In this document: positions 1 to 4,762 of the stretch, one piece after another | Layout: each line of letters starts with the position of its first letter | How positions within the stretch are numbered: the first letter of the stretch is position 1 | Assembly: GCA_026398675.1 (NCBI GenBank) | Contig: JAPLSK010000137.1 | Coordinates: 1-7,169 of the forward strand | Direction of reading: 5' to 3' | Origin: a bacterium | GTDB taxonomy: Bacteria > RBG-13-66-14 | DNA: 7,169 nt | Notes under the pieces: model-generated | The model's database searches: none | What the model saw: only the letters and a program-made list of their open reading frames with translations | Told to the model about the DNA's origin: nothing | Made by a program: the position numbers and the translations under genes

Positions 1-19
1 CCTAAAGGTCGGCCCCTAC
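1..19 (-). repeat. GTAG-headed palindrome (REP-like), partial at window edge
   Basis: This is the right arm AGGTCGGCCC followed by CTAC, the reverse complement of a GTAG head. The left arm lies before the window. It matches the complete copies at 195-220 and 6885-6910. Confidence 0.75.
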
Positions 20-48
20 GAGGGTGACGCACGATTCAATCAAATCAC

Positions 49-76
49 GTAGGGCGGGGTTTCCTAACCCCGCCGC
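49..76 (+). repeat. GTAG-headed palindrome (REP-like), GGCGGGGTT type
   Basis: GTAG at 49-52 is followed by a 9-bp perfect stem GGCGGGGTT (53-61) / AACCCCGCC (66-74) with loop TCCT. The GTAG-plus-palindrome layout is that of REP sequences associated with RAYT (TnpA_REP) proteins. Function here is inferred from format only. Confidence 0.85.
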
Positions 77-82
77 GTTCAC

Positions 83-118
83 CCCTCACCCTAACCCTCT
101 CCCTAAAAGGGAGAGGGG
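83..118. repeat. CCCTCACCC/CCCTCTCCC hairpin repeat
   Basis: CCCTCACCCTAA leads into a perfect 10-bp stem, CCCTCTCCCT (95-104) / AGGGAGAGGG (108-117), with loop AAA. This second hairpin family lacks the GTAG head. Similar CCCTCACCCTAACCCTCTCCC-type intergenic repeats are widespread in bacterial genomes. Confidence 0.85.
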
Positions 119-166
119 AACGCGGCACCTTTTAACCCCACCCATGCCCCGCTACGTTGCGATGAC

Positions 167-192
167 GTAGGGGCGGGTGTCCACACCCGCCC
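167..192 (+). repeat. GTAG-headed palindrome (REP-like), GGGCGGGTGT type
   Basis: GTAG at 167-170 is followed by GGGCGGGTGT (171-180), CC, and ACACCCGCCC (183-192), a perfect 10-bp palindrome. The head is the same as in the GGCGGGGTT type but the stem sequence differs. Confidence 0.85.
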
Positions 193-194
193 GC

Positions 195-220
195 GGGCCG
201 ACCTAAAGGTCGGCCCCTAC
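195..220 (-). repeat. GTAG-headed palindrome (REP-like), GGTCGGCC type, inverted
   Basis: GGGCCGACCT (195-204), AA, AGGTCGGCCC (207-216), then CTAC (217-220). Read on the minus strand this is a GTAG head plus a 10-bp palindrome. Together with the plus-oriented copy at 250-277 it makes a head-to-head pair, as in bacterial interspersed mosaic elements. Confidence 0.85.
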
Positions 221-249
221 GAGGGTGACGCACGATTCAATCAAATCAC

Positions 250-277
250 GTAGGGCGGGGTTTCCTAACCCCGCCGC
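250..277 (+). repeat. GTAG-headed palindrome (REP-like), GGCGGGGTT type
   Basis: Second tandem copy of the 49-76 element, identical to it, offset by 201 bases. Confidence 0.85.
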
Positions 278-283
278 GTTCAC

Positions 284-319
284 CCCTCACCCTAACCCTC
301 TCCCTAAAAGGGAGAGGGG
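284..319. repeat. CCCTCACCC/CCCTCTCCC hairpin repeat
   Basis: Second tandem copy of the 83-118 hairpin, identical through the stem and AAA loop. Confidence 0.85.
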
Positions 320-367
320 ACCGCTGCACCTTTTAACCCCACCCATGCCCCGCTATGTTGCGATGAC

Positions 368-393
368 GTAGGGGCGGGTGTCCACACCCGCCC
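368..393 (+). repeat. GTAG-headed palindrome (REP-like), GGGCGGGTGT type
   Basis: Second tandem copy of the 167-192 element. Homology to the first unit ends just after it, at about 394. Confidence 0.85.
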
Positions 394-415
394 GGTCGAC
401 TATTGAACCCCAAAT

Positions 416-443
416 ATAGGGCGGGGGCCTTAATCCCCGCCGC
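416..443 (+). repeat. REP-like palindrome with altered head (ATAG)
   Basis: GGCGGGG (420-426) pairs with CCCCGCC (435-441) around GCCTTAAT. The head reads ATAG rather than GTAG, so it is a slightly degraded member. Its TTAATCCCC apex shows what the interrupted element at 7046-7103 probably looked like before insertion. Confidence 0.7.
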
Positions 444-462
444 TTTTTCGTACATGCTCCGA

Positions 463-495
463 CCCTCACCCTAACCCTCTCCCACGGGGAGAGGG
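463..495. repeat. CCCTCACCC/CCCTCTCCC hairpin after the L,D-transpeptidase gene
   Basis: CCCTCTCCC (475-483), loop ACG, GGGAGAGGG (487-495). It lies 20 bases beyond the stop codon of the minus-strand gene ending at 515, so it could protect or end that transcript. On the minus strand no T-tract follows, so a standard intrinsic terminator is not supported. Confidence 0.75.
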
Positions 496-514
496 AAACC
501 GCGGGTCGCCGACT

Positions 515-1363
515 TCACTCCGCCCAGATGATGGTGTCGCCCAGCTTCAGGTACCCGAAGACCTCCTCGACGTCCGAGTTGGAGGACCGCACGCAGCCGT
601 GGCTGACGGCGGTGCCTATCAGATCGGGCTCGTTGGTCCCGTGCATGCCGTAGGTGGGGAGGTCTATACCGATCCAACGCGAGCCGAGGCCGTTCTCCGG
701 ATCGCCGGGCGGGTAGCTCCGGCCCTCCCAGCTCCAGGTGGGGTTTTCCTTGAGGCGGACGATTTCGTACACGCCGGGGGGCGTGGGCGACGAGGGACCG
801 CCGACGGCCACCGGCCAGGTTTTCACCGGCTCGTCGTCCACGAAGAGGGTGGCCCGGCACTGTGAGATGTCCACGTAAACGACGGTGCCCTCCGCGTACC
901 CCAGACGGCCGAGCTCATCGGGGGAGATGACGGGCGGGTCGCCGCCGGGCCAGAGCGCCAGCGACTCCAGGTCGTAGTCGGAGCCGAAGGAGAGGACGAC
1001 CGCCGCCTCCTGGGCGCCGGGGGGAACCGCGATCAGCCGGTCCTCCCCCAGGGAGAACAGGAGCGCCGCGTCCCGGGCGACGTCCCCGTAGGCCGGTTCG
1101 TAGATGATACAGGTCCGCTCGGGAACACCGTCCGGGGGCGGGGCGATGCGCCAGCCGCGGGCGGGGGTGTCGTTGGCCAGAGTGGAGAGCCCGGCCTCAA
1201 GGGCGGCGTCGGGCCCGCCTTCGGCGCGCTCCACCAGAATGAGAAGACGCGGCGGCGCCAGGGGCGGCGCGCTCGCGGGGTCGGAACCGCCGCAGGCCGT
1301 CCCGCCCGCCAGGAAGAGGAGCGCCAGGATCGTGCGCGCGAGTGGTTTCAAACCGTCCTTCAC
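515..1363 (-). CDS. L,D-transpeptidase (YkuD) lipoprotein with LytR_C-like N-terminal region
   Basis: Probable envelope enzyme making 3-3 (L,D) peptidoglycan cross-links or attaching proteins to peptidoglycan. The YkuD domain spans about residues 159-281. It carries the family motif: His241 in HGT, then SHGCVR with His255, catalytic Cys257 and Arg259. The N-terminus has a basic segment and hydrophobic stretch ending in GGTAC, so Cys24 is a plausible lipidation site, although Gly at -3 is atypical for a lipobox. Residues about 39-131 (LLILVERAEG through VVLSFGSDY) resemble the LytR_C domain, by pattern only. The 282-residue form starts at GTG without a clear Shine-Dalgarno. TTG at 1349-1351 has AAGGA just upstream and would give a compact signal peptide beginning MKPLARTILA, so the true start may be there. 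The stop is TGA. It is separated from the next upstream minus gene by a repeat-bearing 166-bp gap, so it is probably transcribed on its own. Confidence 0.93.
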   Translation of the reverse strand: MKDGLKPLARTILALLFLAGGTACGGSDPASAPPLAPPRLLILVERAEGGPDAALEAGLSTLANDTPARGWRIAPPPDGVPERTCIIYEPAYGDVARDAALLFSLGEDRLIAVPPGAQEAAVVLSFGSDYDLESLALWPGGDPPVISPDELGRLGYAEGTVVYVDISQCRATLFVDDEPVKTWPVAVGGPSSPTPPGVYEIVRLKENPTWSWEGRSYPPGDPENGLGSRWIGIDLPTYGMHGTNEPDLIGTAVSHGCVRSSNSDVEEVFGYLKLGDTIIWAE

Positions 1364-1444
1364 TTCACGGCGGTTAAAGAAGAGAGCCCGTCGGCTCCGC
1401 GGTTAAGGGTTTACCCGGCTCGAAGCAAGAGACAAGGGGTTTAA

Positions 1445-1474
1445 CCGAGCGAAGCGAGCTATGCCCCCGGCAAA
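1445..1474 (+). repeat. 30-bp dispersed element, copy 1
   Basis: Starts CCGAGCGAAGCGAGC and ends TATGCCCCCGGCAAA. It contains a direct AGCGA-AGCGA duplication and a small TGCC-CCC-GGCA hairpin. It is identical over 30 bases to the copies at 3986-4015 and 7064-7093. Confidence 0.92.
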
Positions 1475-1505
1475 CCGAGCGGAGCGAGCTACGCCTCTAG
1501 CGAAA
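1475..1505 (+). repeat. 30-bp dispersed element, copy 2 (diverged, 31 bp)
   Basis: Directly abuts copy 1. It reads CCGAGCGGAGCGAGC and then ACGCCTCTAGCGAAA, with several changes and one extra base. The 3' mini-hairpin is kept in altered form (CGC/GCG), which suggests the fold matters more than the exact bases. Confidence 0.8.
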
Positions 1506-1529
1506 CCCCTTGCCACCATCGAAGGCGGT

Positions 1530-2000
1530 TTAAATGCCCCCCAGGGCGGTGCCGAGGAACTCGCGGAAGCGCTCGTTGGCCCGCCGGATGGCGTTGGAGT
1601 GCACCGAGAGGATCGCCCGGTAGACCTTGTGGGCCGAGGCGGGGTTGGCCATCATCGCCGCCCAGAAGTCGCTCTTCTCGATGATGACGCACAGGGTGTC
1701 CTCCACGGCCTCCACGGAGGCGGAGCGCTTGCCGCCGTCGAAGAGGGAAATTTCGCCGAAGAAGAAGTACTGCCCGAGCTCGGCGAGCTGCGAGCGCCGG
1801 CCCTCCTCGTCGAGGGCCTTGGCGATGGAGACCCGGCCGGACTGGATGATGTAGAGCGGGCCGCCCTCGTCGCCCTCGTCGAAGATGACGCGCCCCTTGG
1901 GGAACGTCTCCACCCGCGCGCTACGGGCCAGAATATCCAGCTCGCCCGAGTCCAGGGTGTAGAAGAGGTACGTTTTCTTGAGCACGTCTTTGATTTCCAC
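1530..2000 (-). CDS. Cyclic-nucleotide-binding domain protein (single domain)
   Basis: A stand-alone cNMP-binding (CAP-effector-type) beta-barrel of about 156 residues. Numbered from the GTG at 1998-2000, residues about 10-115 form the fold, with the turn motif PKGRVIFDEGD at 34-44 and the phosphate-binding cassette FGEISLF...KRSASV at 81-96. Glu83 and Arg92-Ser93 match the ligand-contacting Glu and Arg-Ser of CRP, so binding of cAMP, cGMP or a related ligand is plausible. There is no C-terminal helix-turn-helix, unlike CRP/FNR regulators, so it is more likely a sensor or adaptor than a transcription factor. I chose the GTG at 2000 because GGAGG (2006-2010) lies 5 bases upstream; the longer frame from TTG at 2012 would put this Shine-Dalgarno inside the gene. 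It lies downstream of the DUF4388 gene on the same strand, but a 350-bp gap makes co-transcription uncertain. Confidence 0.9.
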   Translation of the reverse strand: MEIKDVLKKTYLFYTLDSGELDILARSARVETFPKGRVIFDEGDEGGPLYIIQSGRVSIAKALDEEGRRSQLAELGQYFFFGEISLFDGGKRSASVEAVEDTLCVIIEKSDFWAAMMANPASAHKVYRAILSVHSNAIRRANERFREFLGTALGGI

Positions 2001-2005
2001 GCCTA

Positions 2006-2010
2006 CCTCC
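2006..2010 (-). promoter_or_regulatory. Ribosome binding site of the cNMP-binding protein gene
   Basis: GGAGG on the minus strand, 5 bases before GTG at 1998-2000. It decides the start of this gene in favour of GTG over the upstream TTG at 2010-2012. Confidence 0.75.
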
Positions 2011-2177
2011 AACGCCGGTCGTCTGTTACGGCGCGCCCGAATACCCGTTCGTCCGAGCCGCGCCTCGATGTTGACGGCCGGATTTTTTCATCGCCCACCG
2101 AGGGCTGGAAACGCGGCCACCGTAACCGCCCAGCGCCCGTGAAACGCGCGGCCGATGGCTCGACTGTCGCGGTAGCC

Positions 2178-2341
2178 ACCGCCGGGAACAAGAAACGCAG
2201 CCTCCCCACCCGCCTCCGCGCCATCACACCAGCGCGACCGTCTAGGGTCAACCGCCGGGAACAGGAAACGCAGCCTCCCCACCCGCCCCCGCGGTAGCCA
2301 CCGCCGGGAACAGGAAACACGGCCTCCCGACTCGCCCCCGC
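2178..2341. repeat. 42-bp repeat, three direct copies
   Basis: Copies begin at 2178, 2251 and 2300, each ACCGCCGGGAACA(A/G)GAAAC followed by a CAGCCTCCCCACCCGCC-type tail. Copies 1 and 2 are nearly identical through the tail. Copy 3 has several changes (ACACGGCCTCCCGACTCGCC). Copies 1 and 3 are preceded by GCGGTAGCC, giving a small CGGT/ACCG hairpin. Spacings are 73 and 49 bases, so this is not a regular array. It is a different family from the terminal repeat arrays. Confidence 0.85.
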
Positions 2342-2350
2342 CGGTCCGGC

Positions 2351-3331
2351 CTAGCCCAGGATGCTCCGCCCTCCCTCGTCGGCCAGGATGGAGGACCAGT
2401 ACAGCTCCCTATCCCGCGTCGCCGCATCCTCCACAATGTGCCCGATGAACTCGTCCATGCGCAGCTCGTTGACCAGGTTGCGGTGGCGAGGGAAGTAGTT
2501 GGCGGCGATGTCTTTTAATATTTTGGCCAGCTCGGCGCTCTCGATGAAAACGCCCACGGCTTTGTAGAAGCGCTCCAGGAGCCCGCCGAGTATCTTCAGG
2601 GCGTCGGCGCCCCGCTCGAACTGCCGGCGGAGCTGGTGCAGCGACTGGATGCTCCCGCCCAGCTCCAGTTGCTCGAGCTGGGGGTTGTCCACGATGGCCT
2701 CGGAAAGGGTCTTGCCGAACATCCGTTCGGCGCCGTTGGCCGTGAGCCGCGTCCGGCCCAGGGCGAGCACGAACTCGTCTATGACGTGCACCAGGACCCG
2801 CACCACCTCCAGGGTCCGCACCAGCCGGATGGTGTCCGACACGACCAGCCCGAAGAGAACCTGGAGGGTGAACCGCTCGGGCAGGGGGGAGGCCTTGACG
2901 ATGTCGGTGATGGTCCGGTCGTCGTCTATGAGCGCGGCGATTTTCATCTCGTCGTCGGTCAGCTCGGCGATGGGGATCGAGACCACCTGCGGAATGGCGT
3001 GGGGCGAGAGGAGCACCCACTGCATGGCCCGGGGGTCGGCGGTCTCCAGGGACCGGTTCATGATCCAGCGGAAAGTGGTCAGCTCGGGGCTCGTGGGCGA
3101 ATCTATATCCTGAGCCTCGTCGAAGGTGAAGTCGCCCTTGATCAGGTTGAAGACGTGCCGGGAGCCCGTGACGTCGGGGTTCTTGGTGGCGTTATGCAGC
3201 CGTCCCCGGATGAAGAAGTAGTGGAGTTCCTTCCCATCGGACCGCACGGTCAGACGACCGGACAGGTTCTGGTGGACGAGGTGCTGAAAGACCGTTCCCA
3301 GGGGCGTCTTGGTCAGGGAGCCCTCGAACAT
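2351..3331 (-). CDS. DUF4388 (PATAN-like) domain protein
   Basis: The N-terminal region (about 1-85) has the DUF4388 pattern GSLTKTPLGTVFQHLVHQNL, then SGRLTVRSDGKELHYFFIRGR-type strands and GRLHNAT. This domain occurs in bacterial gliding and two-component-like signalling proteins (PatA N-terminus) and is thought to mediate protein contacts. Residues about 122-172 (ELTDDEMKIAALIDDDRTITDIV through VVSDTIRLV) look like a winged-helix segment often found with DUF4388. The remainder (175-326) is mostly helical with no family I recognise. There is no signal peptide or membrane segment, so it is cytoplasmic. The ATG start at 3329-3331 is well supported: AGGAGG at 3337-3342, 5 bases upstream, behind a good sigma70-type promoter at 3359-3387. 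The stop is TAG. It is probably a signalling adaptor; its partner is unknown. Confidence 0.87.
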   Translation of the reverse strand: MFEGSLTKTPLGTVFQHLVHQNLSGRLTVRSDGKELHYFFIRGRLHNATKNPDVTGSRHVFNLIKGDFTFDEAQDIDSPTSPELTTFRWIMNRSLETADPRAMQWVLLSPHAIPQVVSIPIAELTDDEMKIAALIDDDRTITDIVKASPLPERFTLQVLFGLVVSDTIRLVRTLEVVRVLVHVIDEFVLALGRTRLTANGAERMFGKTLSEAIVDNPQLEQLELGGSIQSLHQLRRQFERGADALKILGGLLERFYKAVGVFIESAELAKILKDIAANYFPRHRNLVNELRMDEFIGHIVEDAATRDRELYWSSILADEGGRSILG

Positions 3332-3336
3332 CGCGG

Positions 3337-3342
3337 CCTCCT
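3337..3342 (-). promoter_or_regulatory. Ribosome binding site of the DUF4388 gene
   Basis: AGGAGG on the minus strand, 5 bases from the ATG. It is a near-perfect match to anti-Shine-Dalgarno pairing. Confidence 0.85.
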
Positions 3343-3358
3343 AAACGTCTCAAGAGTA

Positions 3359-3387
3359 ATCATATCCTAAAAAGGGTGGGCTGACAA
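3359..3387 (-). promoter_or_regulatory. Sigma70-type promoter of the DUF4388 gene
   Basis: On the minus strand, TTGTCA (3382-3387), a 17-bp spacer, then TATGAT (3359-3364). Both boxes differ from consensus by one base and the spacing is optimal. The expected start near 3352 would leave a leader of about 20 bases holding the AGGAGG. Confidence 0.72.
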
Positions 3388-3463
3388 GCCGCGCCCAAGC
3401 GGGGCCGCGCCGTTCGGGGAGGAACCGCACGGGACGGACACCGTGGAGCGCCGCGCCGCGTTG

Positions 3464-3472
3464 TGGTAAAAT
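3464..3472 (+). promoter_or_regulatory. Possible extended -10 promoter of the plus-strand operon
   Basis: TGG followed by TAAAAT (3467-3472) fits an extended -10. The region 17 bases upstream (TGGAGC) is a weak -35. The hexamer ends only 9 bases before the ATG at 3482, and there is no Shine-Dalgarno between them, so transcription from here would give a leaderless or near-leaderless mRNA. Confidence 0.45.
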
Positions 3473-3481
3473 TCGTCCGGC

Positions 3482-4762
3482 ATGCATCCACTCCACCGAC
3501 CAGCCGTCCATATCGTCCTCCTCCTCGCCGTAACGGCCGCGCCCGCCCTCGCCCGGACCGCGGTCGCCGGCCAGACCTACTCGAACACCGACTACGGGTT
3601 CCAGGTCACCGCCCCCGCGGGCTGGACCATCACCCAGAACGTGGGGTCGGCCCTGGTCCTTTTGGAGAGCCCCGACGGCCAATCCAATTTCCGGGCCTAC
3701 GGGAAGCTCCTGGCCGGGTTGACCTCCCCCTCGGAACATCGCCGGGTGTCCAAGAGCCAGTACGGCATCCGCGGCCGCGAGACGACGGTGCAGGCGCTCA
3801 TCGAGTCCTGGGAGGGCCGGGAGCCGGTTTATCTGCCGATGCCCTCCGGGACCGCCCCCGTGGAGGTTCAACCGGGACCTCTCGAGGGCGAGGCCCTCCA
3901 CGAGGGGACCCGCCCCGTCGTCGCTGAACCGAGCGAAGCGAGCTATGCCACGGGCAAAACTACTACCGCCGCCGCCCTCCCCGAACCGAGCGAAGCGAGC
4001 TATGCCCCCGGCAAAACCGACGAGGACTACAACCCCGACGCCGGCGAGGCCGTCGTGGAGAATCTCACCATCATGCAGGCGCTGGTGATGCTGCAGGGGA
4101 CCACGGGCGCCCCCTACGCCGACGCCGAGACGCGCAGGCGCCGACTGGAGCTGGAGAAAGACAAGCCCGCCGAGACCACGGACCCCCTGGCCTCCGTCCT
4201 GGCCGAGCTCGCCCTAGGCCCGCCCTTCCTGGCGGTGTACGAACAGGAGCTGGGCGACCCGGTCACCGGCGAGGTCCGCCGAACCACCCAGCTCGCCTGC
4301 TTCGTCCTGCGCAACATGGTCGGCTACACCTTCGTGGCCAGCATGCCCACCGAGCGCTTCGAGAGCAGCCTCTGGGACATGACGGGCATCTTCCAGTCGC
4401 TGCAGATTCCCACCCTGGAAGGCGGCAGCTTCTCCAGCTCCGGGGCCCTGAACATGGACCCCCAGACCACCGGGGTCATCGTGGGGAAGGTTTTGATCCG
4501 GGGCACGCCGGTGCCCGGGGCCTCGGTCCTACTGTACCGGACGGAGGAGGACTACCGCGCGGGCAGGGTCTACAAGACCTGCACCTCGAACTTCATCGGT
4601 GAGTTCCAGCTCATCGGCGTCCCCCCCGGAACCTACTTTTTGTTGGAGGCCACCGCCGATCTGGGCGGCGAGATTCTGTACACCTACCTGCCGGTCACGC
4701 AAATCAAAGTGCAGCGCGGTTTCGGCAGCTTTTACAACCTGGAGTTGGACCAAGCACAATGA
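3482..4762 (+). CDS. Exported protein: split PsbP/DcrB-like domain plus carboxypeptidase-regulatory-like domain
   Basis: Not recognised as a named gene. Residues 1-24 are a Sec signal peptide (hydrophobic 11-21, likely cleavage after ALA at 22-24). Residues 33-80 (YSNTDYGFQVTAPAGWTI onward) match the start of PsbP/DcrB-type domains, and residues about 266-309 (TTQLACFVLRNMVGYTF, FQSLQI) match their usual end. A long insertion at about 80-260 separates the two halves and holds a low-complexity Pro/Glu/Ala stretch. Within it, PSEASYATGK (150-159) and PSEASYAPGK (169-178) are encoded by two in-frame copies of the 30-bp dispersed element. Residues 331-422 form a beta-sandwich of the carboxypeptidase regulatory type (GVIVGKV, PVPGASVLLY, GEFQLIGVPPGTYFLLEA). 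The ATG start lacks a Shine-Dalgarno. The stop TGA overlaps the next start (ATGA), so translation is coupled. Likely periplasmic or surface; ligand unknown. Confidence 0.85.
   Translation: MHPLHRPAVHIVLLLAVTAAPALARTAVAGQTYSNTDYGFQVTAPAGWTITQNVGSALVLLESPDGQSNFRAYGKLLAGLTSPSEHRRVSKSQYGIRGRETTVQALIESWEGREPVYLPMPSGTAPVEVQPGPLEGEALHEGTRPVVAEPSEASYATGKTTTAAALPEPSEASYAPGKTDEDYNPDAGEAVVENLTIMQALVMLQGTTGAPYADAETRRRRLELEKDKPAETTDPLASVLAELALGPPFLAVYEQELGDPVTGEVRRTTQLACFVLRNMVGYTFVASMPTERFESSLWDMTGIFQSLQIPTLEGGSFSSSGALNMDPQTTGVIVGKVLIRGTPVPGASVLLYRTEEDYRAGRVYKTCTSNFIGEFQLIGVPPGTYFLLEATADLGGEILYTYLPVTQIKVQRGFGSFYNLELDQAQ
3929..3958 (+). repeat. 30-bp dispersed element, in-frame copy A inside CDS
   Basis: Starts exactly on a codon boundary (codon 150) and encodes PSEASYATGK. 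It differs from the consensus only in the mini-hairpin loop region (GCCACGGGC instead of GCCCCCGGC), leaving the TGCC/GGCA stem intact. Identity with copy B extends to a preceding GAA and a following AC. Confidence 0.92.
3986..4015 (+). repeat. 30-bp dispersed element, in-frame copy B inside CDS
   Basis: Starts on codon 169 and encodes PSEASYAPGK. Its 30 bases are identical to the intergenic copies at 1445-1474 and 7064-7093. It lies 57 bases (19 codons) downstream of copy A in the same frame. Confidence 0.93.

Larger units (their letters stand above)
1..394. repeat. 201-bp composite tandem duplication
   Basis: Positions 1-201 and 202-394 are two copies of the same unit, offset by exactly 201 bases. 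I count three substitutions over the 193 bases compared (two near 322-326, one near 355), about 98% identity, so the duplication is recent or homogenised. Each unit holds, in order, a minus-oriented GTAG palindrome (GGTCGGCC type), a spacer, a plus-oriented GGCGGGGTT palindrome, a CCCTCTCCC hairpin, a second spacer and a GGGCGGGTGT palindrome. No ORF with gene-like features lies here. A diverged third copy of the first part of the unit lies at 6885-7009, beyond the gene cluster. Confidence 0.95.
1433..1512. repeat. Hairpin with two 30-bp elements in its apex
   Basis: CAAGGGGTTT (1433-1442) and AAACCCCTTG (1503-1512) are perfect 10-bp inverted arms. Between them lie two adjacent copies of the 30-bp CCGAGCGAAGCGAGC element. 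The structure lies about 18 bases beyond the stop of the cNMP-binding protein gene, so it could act as a 3' stabiliser. On the minus strand the distal arm CAAGGGGTTT runs into AAACCCCTTG-GTC-type sequence without a T-tract. Confidence 0.85.
2001..2350. other. 350-bp non-coding spacer with triplicated repeat
   Basis: No convincing gene on either strand. The distal half (2178-2341) is a triplicated GC-rich repeat described separately. The part nearest the cNMP-binding gene (2001-2170) must hold that gene's promoter if it has its own, but I see no good -35/-10 pair. The minus-strand ORF through 2003-2320 reads the repeats in shifting frames and is judged spurious. Confidence 0.6.

Noticed and set aside
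83..118. Telomere-like CCCTAA repeats
   Set aside because: CCCTCACCCTAACCC is part of a common bacterial intergenic hairpin repeat, not a tandem telomeric array.
1..394. CRISPR array
   Set aside because: Only two long copies of a composite unit, with no short direct repeats separated by unique spacers; the internal repeats are palindromes of different families.
1384..1397. Small GAGCC/GGCTC hairpin ahead of the L,D-transpeptidase gene as an operator or terminator
   Set aside because: Only a 5-bp stem with no T-tract or recognisable operator symmetry.
1400..1432. A further degenerate 30-bp element copy (GGGTTTACCCGGCTCGAAGC region)
   Set aside because: Only loose similarity (TTTA-CCCGG-CTCGAAGC) and no clear GAGCGAAGCGAGC core; cannot be told from chance.
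2030..2037. Third GGCGCGCC palindrome as another copy of the 11-bp insert
   Set aside because: It shares only the 8-bp palindrome, lacks the adjacent CCCTCTCCC hairpin, and such a motif is expected by chance in GC-rich DNA.
1461..2297. 278-codon plus-strand ORF
   Set aside because: Begins within the 30-bp repeat, runs antisense through the cNMP-binding gene and into the 42-bp repeats; composition is a shadow pattern.
2003..2320. Minus-strand small ORFs with repeated FLFPAV-like peptides
   Set aside because: The peptides come from the 42-bp direct repeats read in different frames because spacings 73 and 49 are not multiples of three. No RBS or family similarity.
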